64,000 bases of DNA from Lineus longissimus (taxonomy: Eukaryota > Nemertea > Pilidiophora > Heteronemertea > Lineidae), in NCBI RefSeq assembly GCF_910592395.1, contig NC_088308.1, positions 16,507,501 through 16,571,500 of the forward strand, in the 5' to 3' direction. Position numbers and translations under genes: made by a program. Shown in pieces: positions 46,455-58,945 of the stretch; the stretch's first letter is position 1, and each line of letters opens with the position of its first letter. The notes beneath the pieces are model-generated. The model was not told the DNA's origin. It saw only the letters and a program-made list of their open reading frames with translations, and ran no database searches.

Positions 46455-47689
46455 CTGAACATTCATATAAAAAAGATCAATTATAGCAAGAAATAATAAA
46501 TAGTCTATATTATTCCTGATGATGTGCATGCAGTTATGACGCGCTGTCACGCTGGTGGAGTTCCAAGCTCGCCTTATGTTCCATAATTTGTCACTTAGCT
46601 TTTAACTGCATGGATAATCAAAAAACAAATATCAAAGAAACTAGTATGTCTATGATATTATTCATCCCATCAGGGTTAAGTGCCGCTTTTGGCCTCGTTA
46701 AAAGTAGGTCAACACAAAAGGTGAAAAGCTACGGTATAGCTGTAGTCATAAAGCTGAAATACACTGTAGTAAGCTGTCAATGTATCATATCATGTGCATT
46801 CAAAGTAAAAAAGCGTTGATTCTGAAATACAATGCACGGCACCATCTTCTATTGGCTTGCCAAAAAAGGAGAGGCAATCCATCTCCCAAGGACTTGCTCC
46901 AAAATCAGAAGCAACAAACAGAATTTAACCATTTCAAAAAACGACATCAGCAGAGCTAGCTGACGTGTTGAAAACGATCGATCCTATGAGAAATGGAGAT
47001 CATTTGGATGAGGTAGCATACTAGTGGTAGCAAATCAGGCGGGTATTGCACGTTTAGCCTTATTAGAAGCGGTTCAGGTCTAAAACGGCTAAACGTGAAA
47101 ACCCACCAGATTAACTGCCACCAGTGGCAATGACATTGGACGATCCCTACTTGGTCAGAATACATTCCATGCTGAAGCTGAATCACGTCCATCAACATTC
47201 CAATTTCTTACAGGCTAATCCTTGCCCGCATATTATGAAGAAGTTGCCATTTGCAACAGTCGAGAAAAATAGAATTCCACCACAACTCAGAAACTAAGGT
47301 CATCCATTTACGAGTTGATGATCAGAAGGTCAACACTGCATCTGTATTCTGTTGCTGTGTTGTTTACATATCCCGCGGATCGCAGCAGAAGATAACCAAT
47401 CATTGTTGCAATCAATAAATCACCCGGTTACACCGGGGATGTGAACCAGTGTCAAGCCTTCAATTCATTAGTGTCTGTTTTGACTCAGCACGCCAGTTGC
47501 ATTTTAATACCAACATCAGATGCATCAGATCAAGCCGATCCCGGTCCATGTGACATGTTTGGGAAGAGCTTATTAACTGAATAAAAACGTGTTAATATTG
47601 CTTTAGAATCAACAGCCAATTACAAATGCAGTTTATGAGTACTTTCCGCCAGTTTAAAAAAAAGAAAAATCGCTTTTCGTTGTACGTTA

Positions 47690-47862
47690 GGCTGACGTTA
47701 CATAGGTCTCATTCGTTCACTTCCCACATGTCACGTTCCCCTTAATGCGTTCGTTCCTCACTGAATGCATGCCACAAGGCCGTGCATCCACCGAGGAACG
47801 TTAAGTAAAGATGGAACGTGACATGTGGGAAGTGAACGAATGAGGCCTATGTAACGTCAGCC
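47690..47862. mobile_element. PIF/Harbinger-like MITE
   Basis: A nearly perfect ~51-bp inverted repeat, GGCTGACGTTACATAGG..., flanked by TTA (47687-47689, 47863-47865). 173 bp. Confidence 0.75.
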
Positions 47863-48201
47863 TTATGTGTGATAATTTCATGGTTTGGGGGGCCTGAAGT
47901 TAGGGGGATGATTTTGACGGCATTTAACCCACGAATCAGCTTTTCGACCACGACGAGTTGATCAATTTGAGCCCCAAAACCAAATAAGTAAGCCAATTTG
48001 ACTAAAACTTCACCATTATCTTCAGTTTAAACACACTTATTCACAATTCAAGAAGAACTATATTCTAAATGGAAATTACCATTCAACTGGTATGGTGAGA
48101 CCACGCAATGATCTCAAGCTGAACGAGTATTTTCGTGCACAACCGTGAGCTGATTGGTTTGATACAGGTGCATGACCATGAGTATTTCTTTATGGTCTTA
48201 C

Positions 48202-48305
48202 CCTGTCTGTGCTTCCTCCCAGTGTGATACCATCAGGACTGTACTTGGGACTGATAACGGTACATTCCTTGCAATCGCTACTACACATCACACTGCTATC
48301 TAAAT
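48202..48305 (-). CDS. CNBD gene alternative N-terminus exon 1b
   Basis: Acceptor cttcactag|, donor GACAGG|GTAAGA. Phase 1 in, 0 out. Ser/Cys-rich: SSVMCSSDCKECTVISPKYS. Confidence 0.65.
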
Positions 48306-48553
48306 CTAGTGAAGAAGGCTTGAGGAATAGGGAAGAAAAACGACACTTGTTAGAAAGATAGATGTGGTATTAGTTATAGGAGAGGTAACATGGTTTTATC
48401 GAGGTTGTCATGAATCACATGCCTGTAATTCGCTCACAATGTTGAAGTCGCATTGGGAACACAGTAAGTGATCTTCGACCTCTGTAAACTACATGTAGTT
48501 AGATTGTGTCGGGGAGAATATTCAATATTCGTCGGTAAAAATGGTTCTTGAAC

Positions 48554-48698
48554 CTACCGTGGCTGGTGCAGAGCCCCTTTTGATACGGAAATGGTCCTTA
48601 ATCAACTGCTCCGACCGCCTGCGACGTAATGCATCCATTTTAAATTGCTTGCTATCGTAGCTTTTCTGTTCGGACATATTAAAGAATTCCTCTATCAT
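48554..48698 (-). CDS. CNBD gene alternative first exon 1b-prime (start ATG)
   Basis: ATG at 48698 in CACCATGATA context. 48 codons plus one base to GTAG|GTTCAA; the stronger GTAGGT donor four bases earlier would break phase with the next exon. Encodes MIEEFFNMSEQKSYDSKQFK, MDALRRRRSEQL and IKRGSAP, again with basophilic Ser sites. The four exons 48698-44463 total 148 codons. Confidence 0.65.
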
Positions 48699-49516
48699 GG
48701 TGACAGGCGAACTTTAAACTGAACCACTTGTTTTCGGAAGAATACACATTTCTGACAGATAGGCCTCCAAGTTGAAGTGATCAGGTTACTTCAAAAACTT
48801 CTTTAAGTAATGATTTCTCACTGAGTAACTTAATCATTGTTTTTGTTATTGCTATTGTTGTGGCAAAGGAAACCAGACGGGTGACTAGTTTTGGTGGCCA
48901 GAACGAGTAAATTGGCAACTAAGTGTGAACGAAGTACAAATGTTTAGGAAGCCAGTTGAGAATTTATCCTGGCCCTTAAAGCTACAATCATGAAGTTTTT
49001 TCTAAACTCGATTACTTTCTTGTTGTACTAGGAGAAAATACTTGAAGAGCGTTACCTTCTCTTACGCGCTAAAGAAAACCATTTTTCCGAAGGTCAGATA
49101 TTTCTTTTTCAATTAAATTCCTTAGGCCTTGAAAGTACAGAACTGACTGCCAATGGGTTGCGGTACGTGTGAGGGCTTGGGCCTTTGAGAGATCCTGCCA
49201 AGTCAGGAAAATTTCTAATGCATTGCGCCATATTACATGACCTCATGCACTTGGAGAACCTCTACATGTTGCGCTGACGAAGTAAATGATTACAGGCGAT
49301 TTGTGCACAGTCAGTTTTCATATTGGAGGCCCAGGTTTAATGTATAGTTTTCAATGAAAACCTATAATGGCCTGAAGAAATGTGGGAATCTCCTAAGGAC
49401 TAATAAAGACTGAATATTGTGTCTTAAAACTTGCCGAATTCGACAATGGAACCTTCCTCACCACCTGGGCAATTAGGAATGATTATCAAACGTGTGCTCC
49501 GTGACTTTACATTTTG

Positions 49517-49731
49517 TAATTGTACATTATGAACTCGGTTTTTTTCACATGATAATGAAACTCACTCTGCTCGCAGTAGCTCTCCGCTTCAGAAGCTTTT
49601 CTCCAGACTGTACTTGGTTCGCCAGCGTCACGTGGTCGTCGTAACTCACGCGTCGTTGTATAGGGTGAGGTTTTGATTGGAAGAGCGAAGTCGCATGGCC
49701 GTCGAATTCGGCCATTTTTATTCCTACTCAT
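49517..49731 (-). CDS. Possible further first exon, upstream of the CNBD gene
   Basis: An open frame from ATG 49731 rich in Arg (RIRRPCDF, RELRRPRD, WRKASEAES) reaches a CAGA|GTGAGT donor near 49562 in phase 1, the phase exon 48202-48305 needs. No domain or homology is recognised, so this may be chance. Confidence 0.25.
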
Positions 49732-52507
49732 CTAGAAATGTACAGAAAATGGTTCAAATTAACACAGACGGCACGAAACGTGGACATTGACACTAGCTGC
49801 TGAGTCCAGGATCTTAGCAAATTAGATTTTCAGCATTACGAATCATGGTGAAAATTCAAGGACTTACCATCAATTTGTATTTTCTCTAATATCAGCATGA
49901 GTGCAAGTAGGCCTAATACTGTTTTAACAAATCGATACTATTATTGGATTGTGATAAGACTTATCACGATATTAGTCACTAAGCCCGGTAAAACATGATG
50001 GGTTATTAAAACACGCCTCACCAGCCAATACGGAAAGGAATTAAGGCCAAAAGTAATGGATCGGTAAGAAAACAATCTCGTCTTGTAAATTGTCAGCAAT
50101 CATTGGACAGCTAGTAACCATCTAACGATAAATAACCAAATTTTGAATTGTTTAAAACAATGTTTAGAAACAATGAAATGGTCACATCGACCTTATAAAT
50201 AACGATTAGCTGTCATAACACTATTGACATTGATTATCGATCTAAACTATTGTTTTATAGGTCAGAAGTTGATTTATATGGTCTGGAATTGTAATCCGCT
50301 CAGGTCAATCGCTGGCCTAAATATCAATTTCTGTGTCCCTGTGGCACTTTTTGTCGGACTTGTTTTGTTCGTCGACGGATTAAAGTACGTGGGTATAGAA
50401 ATAAGATACCTTCGAACAAATCGTCCAATTGAAAATGCTGTTATCAGTTTCCTATTGAGTCAATGTTAACAGTAATTTCATTCTATTTCTTGACTCGCCG
50501 ACAGCTATTGTACATGAGATTACTTTTGACCACCGCCTAACATGTTGGCCCTTTTCGCTGTTTCTAGCGTGGGGATTTCGATGGCTAGGCTCTCCTGTCA
50601 GGTCTGTCTACGTGCGGGACAAGTCAGATAGGGACTTGGGTTTTCACAAGGGCCCCGAAACGTCCACGTGAATACCTATCCCATTGTTCGACTTCGTTAT
50701 CTGGAGCTCAAACAACCTGCTGAACAATGAGATCAGCGTTCACGTTGGCGTTTCGGGGGATTTGTGAAAACTCCCTAAAGACAATAGTCACAACTTGTAA
50801 TCAGTAACCGTCAGTCGCAAGCAACCAAGAGACATATGTCAGGTTTGTGCAATATGTCACAATTTGAGTCAGGTTTATATTGCAATTATGGGGACAGTCA
50901 CAACCTGGAGACTGTCACGACCTCACACTCAAAATAACACCACGAGGTTCAATCTTTATTAACCTTCCAGTCACAGCCTGGGGGAAGCGACACAATGTGG
51001 CTTCGGAATGACTCGATAAGAGCCGAGGAAGGTCAAATCAAATCACACGGCACGCTTTTTGTTCTTTGTAGGGACCTCGTCACAACCAGATGCCGAGTTT
51101 GATAGGGACTTTGTCAGTATCATATTAAATATGTTTGGCCTTTATGGGGGACCGCCCTACCACATAATCGCCCCAAAGTTGGACTTATATAATCTGTTTA
51201 TAGGAACTTCTCGGCGATAAAACTCCGCCAATTGACATGATGATGAGGAAACATTGATTGGTTAAAAGCAACCCCCGTTTACTTTCATACGAACTCGGAG
51301 GGCATGGGTTACCGTGGAGTTTCGTGGACTGCAAAGCAAAATACACCACGGAGTGTGTTCATATCGTCACTGCTAAAGGTTTGGGGTTAATTTGACATTT
51401 ATATATTACATTTATTCATTAAACTGATAATGTTGAGTGTGTCCTAATATTTTGCCGTCCATGTCCTACGTGTGTGTCATGATTTAATCAAGGTTGTCCC
51501 GAGTGTGTCCCCGTTGATTATAACAATGTCTTGCAGTTTCGGCCAAGTTCGTTCCTTTTCCTATTCAAACTGTTTGTCGTTTCGGATTTTTTCTCAGTCC
51601 GGTGGTGAACAGAAAGTGTTCATCCATTGGCGGGATCCATTGCGTTCTCTTACTCATTGGGTTCGGTAAATTAATGATCATGAAGTTAACTTCAGAGGTG
51701 GACGAGCTGTCTTTTTTACTTAATAGTACGCAATGACGCAATCCCCGTTTACGCGCTTGACGAAGACACCCCCCCCCCCCCCCCCCATTGGTTTAACATG
51801 AATTCGTATCCCTGGCCTGTGGAAGAATGCAACAATAGTAACGGAAGTTTGGACGAAAACCGGTGTATAGTCGTGACAATGTTCCCAAAATGTCTAGGTG
51901 CCAGGTGATTATGACTGTGAGCGGTTTTCACAGAGACCATAAAGGAATATATACCAACTTCCCCCCAGAGCCCAGCCAGCCCAAGTTTGCATGCTCAGAT
52001 CTTTAGGTAAATGTAGATGTTACCTCGCATTGCCAAGTTCTGACTTCCCGTTTTTTTTCTTCCCTTCATTGCCGGTCGGAAAGGAACAGGACTGAAGAGG
52101 TGTGCCTTTTGGACAAACCACCAACTCAACTGTTCTGGTCGCCACAGGCGTCAGCGCCCTTGGAGCTTTATTGAAAAACTGCTCATAGCAGCTTGTCGTC
52201 AGGGCAGATACAAATGGAAGAGCAAGTAGATTGCTGGGGTACTGGTAGATGGACAGATGTTCCTCATGTGTACGTGTAGAGTTGACCGTTGCAGGGCTGT
52301 ATTATCATCTTGCGCGGCATTGAAGAGAACAGTAGGCTGAATGGTCTCGACTTCTGAATTTTAAGGACTTAGGGGACAATAGTCACAACCTGCCAAATCA
52401 CCTCGTTGCCATGATTTCGGGTTTTTTTTACGACTCCTTCGTAGTTTTAAACATTTGCAAACTATGGACAATTTCATCAGGCAGTCCTGGTCATGGCATT
52501 ACAAATA
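49732..52507. other. Intergenic region
   Basis: No gene recognised. Contains a foldback at ~50630-50780 (arms with TTTTCACAA and CCCGAAACG) and a poly-C tract (~51768-51786). Confidence 0.4.
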
Positions 52508-52685
52508 CGGTAGAACCTCTCTACTATGGACACCCTCAGGACTGACAAGTACTGTCCTTGATAGAGAGGTTCCCGGATTAGAGAGGTCAACATGAATGGA
52601 CACAACTAATTTGAGAACAAAACTATTGTCCTTAGTAAAGAGTGTGTCCTTATTACTGAGGTGTCCACTAAGGGAGGTTCCAATG
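52508..52685. mobile_element. Family C MITE, copy 1 (Tc1/mariner type)
   Basis: Starts CGGTAGAACCTCTCTACTAT and ends GGGAGGTTCCAATG between TA dinucleotides. The internal text GGACTGACAAGTRCTGTCCTT is shared with copy 2 at 56824. Confidence 0.65.
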
Positions 52686-53657
52686 TACTACCTCCAGTTT
52701 AGCTGCAAGAGTGCGCTCTCTGATCAGGTGCATTGTCTCTGAGCCGGTGAACAACGCCATCTCCTCGAAAAAACTCAAAACGTCTACATGTAATTTTACA
52801 AGAGATGTATTTATACAAAACACAGTAACTTACACGATGACGAATTACTGTACAACACTTTAACACAGTCACTGATTAGTTTTGAAGATACTACAATCAT
52901 AACAGTACGTGTTTTACCACAATACACAAAAATTGCAGTTGATATGTACATCAACAAAATATGAAGAATCTCTTTTTCATTATCCAACCCAATGACGTTT
53001 ACACTTTCCAAAATCACAGAAATTACCATCTCGAACATGTAGGCCTACTAGCCAGAAAAGATTTACAAACAAAAATGATATTGAAGTTTCATGCACATTC
53101 CGAGATATATTTACTGCATTTGCTACATTAGCTTGGCTTAATTTTAAAGACAAATGGAACTCTCTGTTACAACATGAATAGCCTCTTATAAACAGTATAT
53201 CAAAAAGCTTTGCACTATCCAGGTGATTTGAAAAGACATGTCTGAATATTCGCTTTAGAAATTGCCTCACAGAACTGGTAAATTGACAAGCAGTCTACAC
53301 AATTGACTGTTACAGCCCTTTCAGGAAGCACTCAAGGTACTGCACCTGATATACATGTAGTGCTATCTAGAACTAAACCCGTGGACTGAACAGCGACCAG
53401 ACCATGGGGTTTGACCCCATGACTCTTGGATAGAGAGTCGGAAAAAACTGCATTCCACTTTTACCCAAATTCATTCCTGATCATCCCTGAAAACACAAAC
53501 TCATTGCCATGCAGACAAAAGTGCCTGGCACTCCAAGAAACCCATACACAATGTACAACACAATACTGACTTCAAAATCAGTACCTCAAAATTCTTTCAA
53601 TTTCAATTGATTAGACTAGAGTTATGTAGGGTCCATGTTGTAACTTGTCATACTTAA

Positions 53658-53977
53658 CCTGTTAACTGCGTAAGACGCCATATGACGTCCTGGCCTAAAG
53701 ACCGTGCATTGCGTAAGACGTCATATGGCGTCCTATATTTGTGACTCACCTAAGTCCAAACAACACTCAGAAACTCGATGGGGAATCCTCTCAGATCGTC
53801 ATTACAGTGTAGTTTCCTTTCAGAACACTACGGGTCGCCACTGGCACCACTTTTTGAGCTGAATCATGGCTAAAGCATGCAAGACGGAGCGGCTGTTCGA
53901 TGAGGATGTGCATGTGTTATCTATTTAATCACGCAATAGGACGCAGTTAACAAATACAAAATTACGCGGTTAACAGG
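53658..53977. mobile_element. piggyBac-like MITE
   Basis: TIRs CCTGTTAACTGCGTAA / CCTGTTAACCGCGTAA with TTAA on both sides (53654-53657, 53978-53981). 320 bp. Internal GACGCCATATGACGTC / GACGTCATATGGCGTC pair. A 20-codon frame from ~53867 (MAKACKTERLFDEDVHVL) looks like the leftover N-terminus of a transposase. Confidence 0.75.
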
Positions 53978-54751
53978 TTAAAAACAAGTCGAGAGGGTGA
54001 AAAGTGACATCGTGACACGTCATGGAAATGACTTGTTCGTTCTTCATGTCACAAGTGACGTTTCACCGGTGGAGGTGACACGTTACATTAGAAAACGTGA
54101 ACTCGATAATAGATCTAGCCTAAGGCATCACTGCATTCAGCTACTTTACCTTTGCTTTAGGATGCAGAAGGTAAAATGCTTTTCCACTATGTTTCTACTT
54201 CATTTCTGCTCAAACAAACAGATAGGTACCAGAAAACTTGCAAGAGAAATCCCAAATTGTTGGTCTACCGATACATGTTATTGTAGTGTAGAAACATCAC
54301 ATTCATTTACATAACACTTTTGATTTATGTCCATTTTTATGACATGTCAATAATTATTATGCTATTTGGCGTAACACATAGTATTCACATTAATTTTATT
54401 AAGGCAACACTAGGTTAGAAATTATACTTGACAGTAGTTGCTAGACTGATACATGTATTGCATTACAGCATGTGGTAAATGTATCAGCTGAAATTATCTT
54501 GAGTTAGTACAATAACCTGTATGGAACACATTATAGTTTCTACATTGGAAGATATTGAAGCCACTTCTCTATTCCTGGAATTAAAGAATGCCAATTTTAG
54601 CTTAGTTTTCAGCACATCCTGAAGAGGCCTTTTTAAAAACAAACCTTGGACACCACTCACTCCTTAGTTTTCTCAGCACTGACATGCACAGTTGAGCCAT
54701 CCAAATAGCACAATTTGCTACTTAGAGAAATGAGGATCATCAGATTTAAGT

Positions 54752-55133
54752 GGTCATACCAAATAGCATTCCCCAGGTTTCAAAGTCAGGTTTAAAGTTA
54801 TCAAAATAAAACTGAGTAGTCATAAACGAAACAAGTAGACTAACACGCCTCCTAAAAATTTCATGCCATATTGGGTGTTAGATAAGGAGGTGGTTTTCAA
54901 AAATCGCAAGCCTCTGGTAATTCAGGAAGCCCTATCATTTCCTCCAAGTCTATCAAAGATGGCCGCTGGTTGGGCTGGTGGATGCTGGTACATTTTAAAC
55001 ACCTCCATAATCTTAATCACAAAATATTCAAAATTGTGGAAAATGGTCTGCTCATTTTGTTTATGACCATTACATTCTATTTTGCGAACTTTTAAACTTA
55101 AATTTAAATCTGGTTACACTGTTTAGGATGACC
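54752..55133. mobile_element. Family D MITE, copy 1
   Basis: GGTCATACCAAATAGC... and ...GTTTAGGATGACC ends; internal text AAATTTCATG and TTTCCTCCAAGT is shared with copy 2 (57780). Confidence 0.6.
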
Positions 55134-55622
55134 CATTTAAGAACACAATACATTTGCTTTAACATTAGCAAGTTATACATGGATTTTTACACGGATAGGA
55201 GTCCAGTCAAAACATCCTCATGCCAAAACCTCACCAGGTCAGCTAATCGCCCTAGCTATAATAGTTTAAAATTTGAAAAATCACCAATCTTTTTTTCCAA
55301 CTGGTAACCTTCAATTAAAATACATGTTTTGGTTGCATTTGCTGCACACTTACTTGCAACTTTGTAGGCTCTAAGCTCAATTGTTCCTTTTCTCATTTTT
55401 GAGTCCTGAGAAAGTACACAAAATGCATTAAATATCAAACTAGTCTTTTTCCAACAACCCAACAGTCAAAACAAATCAAATAAGAACACTGTTTTCTAAA
55501 AGATAGACTGTAGTAGAGCTTGAACAGAATCTTAAAGCAATTATTTGTTTCACTTTCATTTCCTGAGGACCTTTTGGTATGAAGACATTCCAACTGGTAA
55601 CCAACTGATATATGGCACGTCC

Positions 55623-56349
55623 CAGGCCTTTTCAGGAGACGGGCGTGATCACGCTGGCGCCCGTACAAGCCTGTAACTTACTTTGGTCATTCCAGCGTGA
55701 TTCACTACACCCGTGAAAACAGACGAGAGAGTGACAAAATCAACGCCTGTGGTAATTTTTGAGAGGTTCTTTTTTTCGTGCTCGTCAATGATTATGTCGA
55801 TATTCGCGACTGTAGAAAACTTATTTACGGGCACCTTCACACTCGTCATCTTGCATCCGACAGTGCATGTCGCGTCCCAGAATACCTCGTAATCAGCAGG
55901 ATCACTTTTCGCAGAATCGTGAGTCATGCGCAAGGCAATCATTCACTCACACCGTAGTATCGCACACAAGTCTTTGTTGCCGGAGTATGTGCATTTTGGT
56001 TTCCATCGGCACCGCAACTAACGTTGAAGTGAGGTAGTTGTGCGAGACTATTTAGTGAGATGACCAAACATTGGGAACTTACCCTCGCGTAGTGCAGCTC
56101 ATTATCATAATGCAACTCCGAAACCGAGGAGCGCTACTGTCAGTGCTGAGACAAACCTATCTGCTGGGCGAGAAATTTCCTTAGTTCTATGGCGAGAATA
56201 AAATGTACTGCGCATGATGTGATTACTCCCCTGATGGGAGTGATCACTCACCTCTGGGGCATCCCAGGGAAGTGATTTTTTATAGCTCCCCTGACAGAAT
56301 TGCGGGAGTGACCGATAGCTCCCGTACAAAAATCTCCTGAAAAGGCCTG
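55623..56349. mobile_element. CAGG-ended (hAT-like) element
   Basis: Ends CAGGCCTTTTCAGGAGA / TCTCCTGAAAAGGCCTG. No clean 8-bp duplication. It encloses an open frame (55649-55942, minus). Confidence 0.6.
55649..55942 (-). CDS. Unidentified ORF inside the CAGG-ended element
   Basis: Up to 97 codons from ATG 55942. A strong donor AAA|GTAAGT lies near 55680, so the coding part may be an exon of ~87 codons. The composition is ordinary-protein-like (NIDIIIDEHEKKNLSKITTG), with no domain recognised. It may be a transposon exon or captured host sequence. Confidence 0.3.
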   Translation of the reverse strand: MIALRMTHDSAKSDPADYEVFWDATCTVGCKMTSVKVPVNKFSTVANIDIIIDEHEKKNLSKITTGVDFVTLSSVFTGVVNHAGMTKVSYRLVRAPA

Positions 56350-56437
56350 ATGTCCAAAATGTATGTTTATGTTCGTTATGGATGACCCATAGAAGTTTAT
56401 GTCACATGAAGCACCAGATTGTCTAGTCAGATTCCAC

Positions 56438-56619
56438 TTATTTCTCTGTGGCCTCTGCCTTTTTTGGAGTGTAATACATTTCCAACGGTTTGTTTACTTT
56501 CCAATGCTTTTCGTTCACTTGATCTAGAGTAAATGATCCATTCAAGAGTGCGAAAGTTCCGCCGCCTTCAGATACGTAGATGCTGTACTTGAGCTGTTCT
56601 ACTGGAGTGCCTTGGGCAC
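56438..56619 (-). CDS. RNF2: RNF2 terminal exon (RAWUL)
   Basis: Acceptor gttttcag|, stop TAA at 56438-56440. Encodes [20 protein letters not shown] and [20 protein letters not shown], the conserved end of RING1/RNF2. Confidence 0.95.
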
Positions 56620-58945
56620 CTGAAAACAAGTTGTAGGATGTTATGTAAAATGGGTCAACTTGTGTGTGGGATTTTGACGACGAGGAGGAAAATACCCCTG
56701 CTTGCCAACGTACACAGCCAGGTTCAAGACTGGGCTAAAGACCATGCTCTCTAAGGAGTACTTTTTGTGAAAGTGCACATGGAAAGGGCGCTATACAAGA
56801 CACTGTTTACTTACTTCTACTTACAGGAGAATCTCTCCATCAAGGACATCCATGGGACTGACAAGTGCTGTCCTTAATAGAGAGGTGTCCTGATTAGAGA
56901 GGTCAAATTGAATGGAAACAACCAATTTGGGACCAAAACTAGTGTCCTTAATAGAGAGGTGTCCACAATGGGAGGTTCTACTGTACTTCCTTACACTAAT
57001 GCTTACCTCTAGCTCATATAAGGACTTTCACAAGGACATGTACATGTATCAGGTTGACTGACCTTTACATTCAGTTCTGTTGATGTCTTAATATCAAAGA
57101 GGTCAAGAAAGTCTGACAACTGTGCTGATGTTAGCATGAGAATACATGTACCTGTCTCCTCACTGCCTAACACTATTTTAACATTGAAATCATACATTTC
57201 GGTGGGTTCCACTAATGATGACAGTTCAAGAAGAGCTCACTTTGCCCAAAAATAAAATGTCTAGTTCATGACTCAGTATCTACTGACTGATTTGATTTGA
57301 CAAATCTTCTGAAAAGACAATGAAGCAGTAACCCTTACCATCCGAATTCTTTTGTTTTTCTAGAGCTAGACGCATGGCCAAGTACTTAGCAAGATGATCC
57401 ACTGAAAAATATAACAGCAGAAAATTAAGAATATGAATATTCCATGTTTCTCTTGGCCGAGTCAATGTCAATTCAAGTGTATATAATAGGTGGACCGCCT
57501 TATGGTGCGACTGGACTATGAACTTATTGAACTGTCTTGTTCTTCGGATAAACTGATTTGCTCATAACCATAGCTGAAAAGAAAATTAACAATTGCAAAA
57601 TGCATTTGACAGCAGCACAAACAAAAGCTGTTGCATTTTTTAGCAATGAGGGAATCAAAATTAAGTATACTATGAGAGTATGACAGAACACTCTTCGGGA
57701 CAACAGTATTTATTAATTAAATTAGCATGCATCCCTTCAGCTCCCGATTAAACTGAATAGCTCAATAGTACAGTCAGCGGGTCATACTAGACAGCGTCCA
57801 TCAGGTTTAAAAGCATGTTTAAAGTCATCAAAATAAAATCTAATGGTCATAAATGAAATAATCAGGACATTTTCCACATTTCCTGAACGTTTCATGACAT
57901 TTGTGTACGAGATTAAAATGTACCAGTGTCCACCAGCCAGTCGGCGGTCATGTTGGATTTGACTTGGAGGAAATGATATGGCTTCCCACTGCCACAGGAG
58001 CCTTGTGATTTTAGACATTAGCTCCCTTACCTTACACCTAAATGTCATGAAATTTTCAGGAAATGAATGTGTTTTATGGTGTACTTATTTCGTTTATGGC
58101 TACTAAATTTTATTTTGATGACTTTACCAGACTTTAAACCTGGTGGATGCTGTTTAGGATGACCAGAGTTAGCAACCAAAAAATACATAAGGGTTCCAAC
58201 CTGTGGCATTGGCAGTTGTCTTGATGTATCTTATATCATCTACGGAAGTATCCTCTGGAGCTGTGCTAATGAGGTCTTTAGGATGAGGTTTAAATAACAG
58301 TTCTATCTCATTGAAACCTTTAGGCATAACGATACTGCTCGTCTCGTGCGATGCTTCAGAACCCGCTTCGTGTAATGAATTCGTCTCGGCGCCGGATTCT
58401 TCAGACTGTGCCCGTCGCTTTCTGTTCATTCCATCAGCATCAGAAAGGCCATCGAGTCTGTCATCTTGTGCATGTTTCCGGTTGACTCGCTGAGCACGAT
58501 TCATCGCCTGTAACCGAAGACCTTCTTCGATGCTATGACTCAACGAACTGGGATTATGATGTTTGTTTAGTTTGGCCAAAACACGCTCTTGATGCGCTTC
58601 ATATTCATCTCTGCTGGGGTATATTTTTGAGATAAGGGCATCAAAGTTTGGATCAGGTCTTAACGATCTTTTTGAGACCAGTTTCTTGCGGCAAGTGGGG
58701 CATTCCTTGTTTCCACTGCGTAGTGCAGTGATGATGCAGTCCTGGCAAAAGCGATGCAAACACTCTTTTGTTGTCATCGTATTTTTCAACATATCGAGGC
58801 AAATCGGGCACATCAGCTCGCTATGCAGACTTCTAGGAGAAACTGCTATCTCTGTATTATCGGTAATCGCCTCTTGCGGCGTCCTGTGCAGCTCATAGAG
58901 ACTGAGCTCCCAGGTTTTATTTGGAGGAGGAATTTCACTCGACAT
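56438..58945 (-). CDS. RNF2: E3 ubiquitin-protein ligase RING1/RNF2 (Polycomb PRC1)
   Basis: Exons 58201-58945, 57339-57401, possibly 57152-57211, and 56438-56619. The first exon holds the conserved [20 protein letters not shown] motif, then the C3HC4 RING ([28 protein letters not shown]), then [20 protein letters not shown]. The C-terminal RAWUL (ubiquitin-like) domain is split over the last exons. The protein is 329 aa without the 60-bp exon, near the 336 aa of human RNF2, or 349 with it. In PRC1 the RING mono-ubiquitinates histone H2A with a PCGF partner and RAWUL binds CBX/RYBP proteins. A single orthologue pre-dating the RING1/RNF2 split is likely. Confidence 0.95.
56824..56983. mobile_element. 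Family C MITE, copy 2
   Basis: 160 bp between TA dinucleotides. Ends CAGGAGAATCTCTCCATC / GGGAGGTTCTACTG. In the last RNF2 introns. Confidence 0.65.
57152..57211 (-). CDS. RNF2: RNF2 candidate cassette exon 3
   Basis: 60 bp between atcattag| and GACAG|GTACAT, phase 1 both ends, so inclusion or skipping keeps frame. Encodes [19 protein letters not shown], which has no clear match in vertebrate RNF2. The open frame runs on past the donor, so a longer alternative end is possible. Confidence 0.5.
57339..57401 (-). CDS. RNF2: RNF2 exon 2 (start of RAWUL)
   Basis: Acceptor attttcag|, donor GGATG|GTAAGG. Phase 1 both ends. Encodes [20 protein letters not shown], matching vertebrate RNF2 closely. 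Confidence 0.93.
57780..58164. mobile_element. Family D MITE, copy 2 (RNF2 intron 1)
   Basis: Long TIRs GGTCATACTAGACAGCGTCC / GGTCATCCTAAACAGCATCC, each followed by ACCAGGTTTAAA-type text. 385 bp. Confidence 0.75.
58201..58945 (-). CDS. RNF2: RNF2 exon 1 (RING domain)
   Basis: ATG at 58945 gives [19 protein letters not shown], the expected RNF2 start. In-frame ATGs upstream (59032) are not supported by homology. Donor GCCACAG|GTTGGA, phase 1. Confidence 0.95.

Noticed and set aside
52811-53270. Minus-strand frames of 75-96 codons downstream of RNF2
   Set aside because: Composition is AT-driven, with no domain or splice support.
57009-57151. Extension of RNF2 exon 3 to a stop near 57009
   Set aside because: It reads smoothly but would delete the conserved RAWUL end; kept only as a remark because the donor at 57151 restores the conserved frame.
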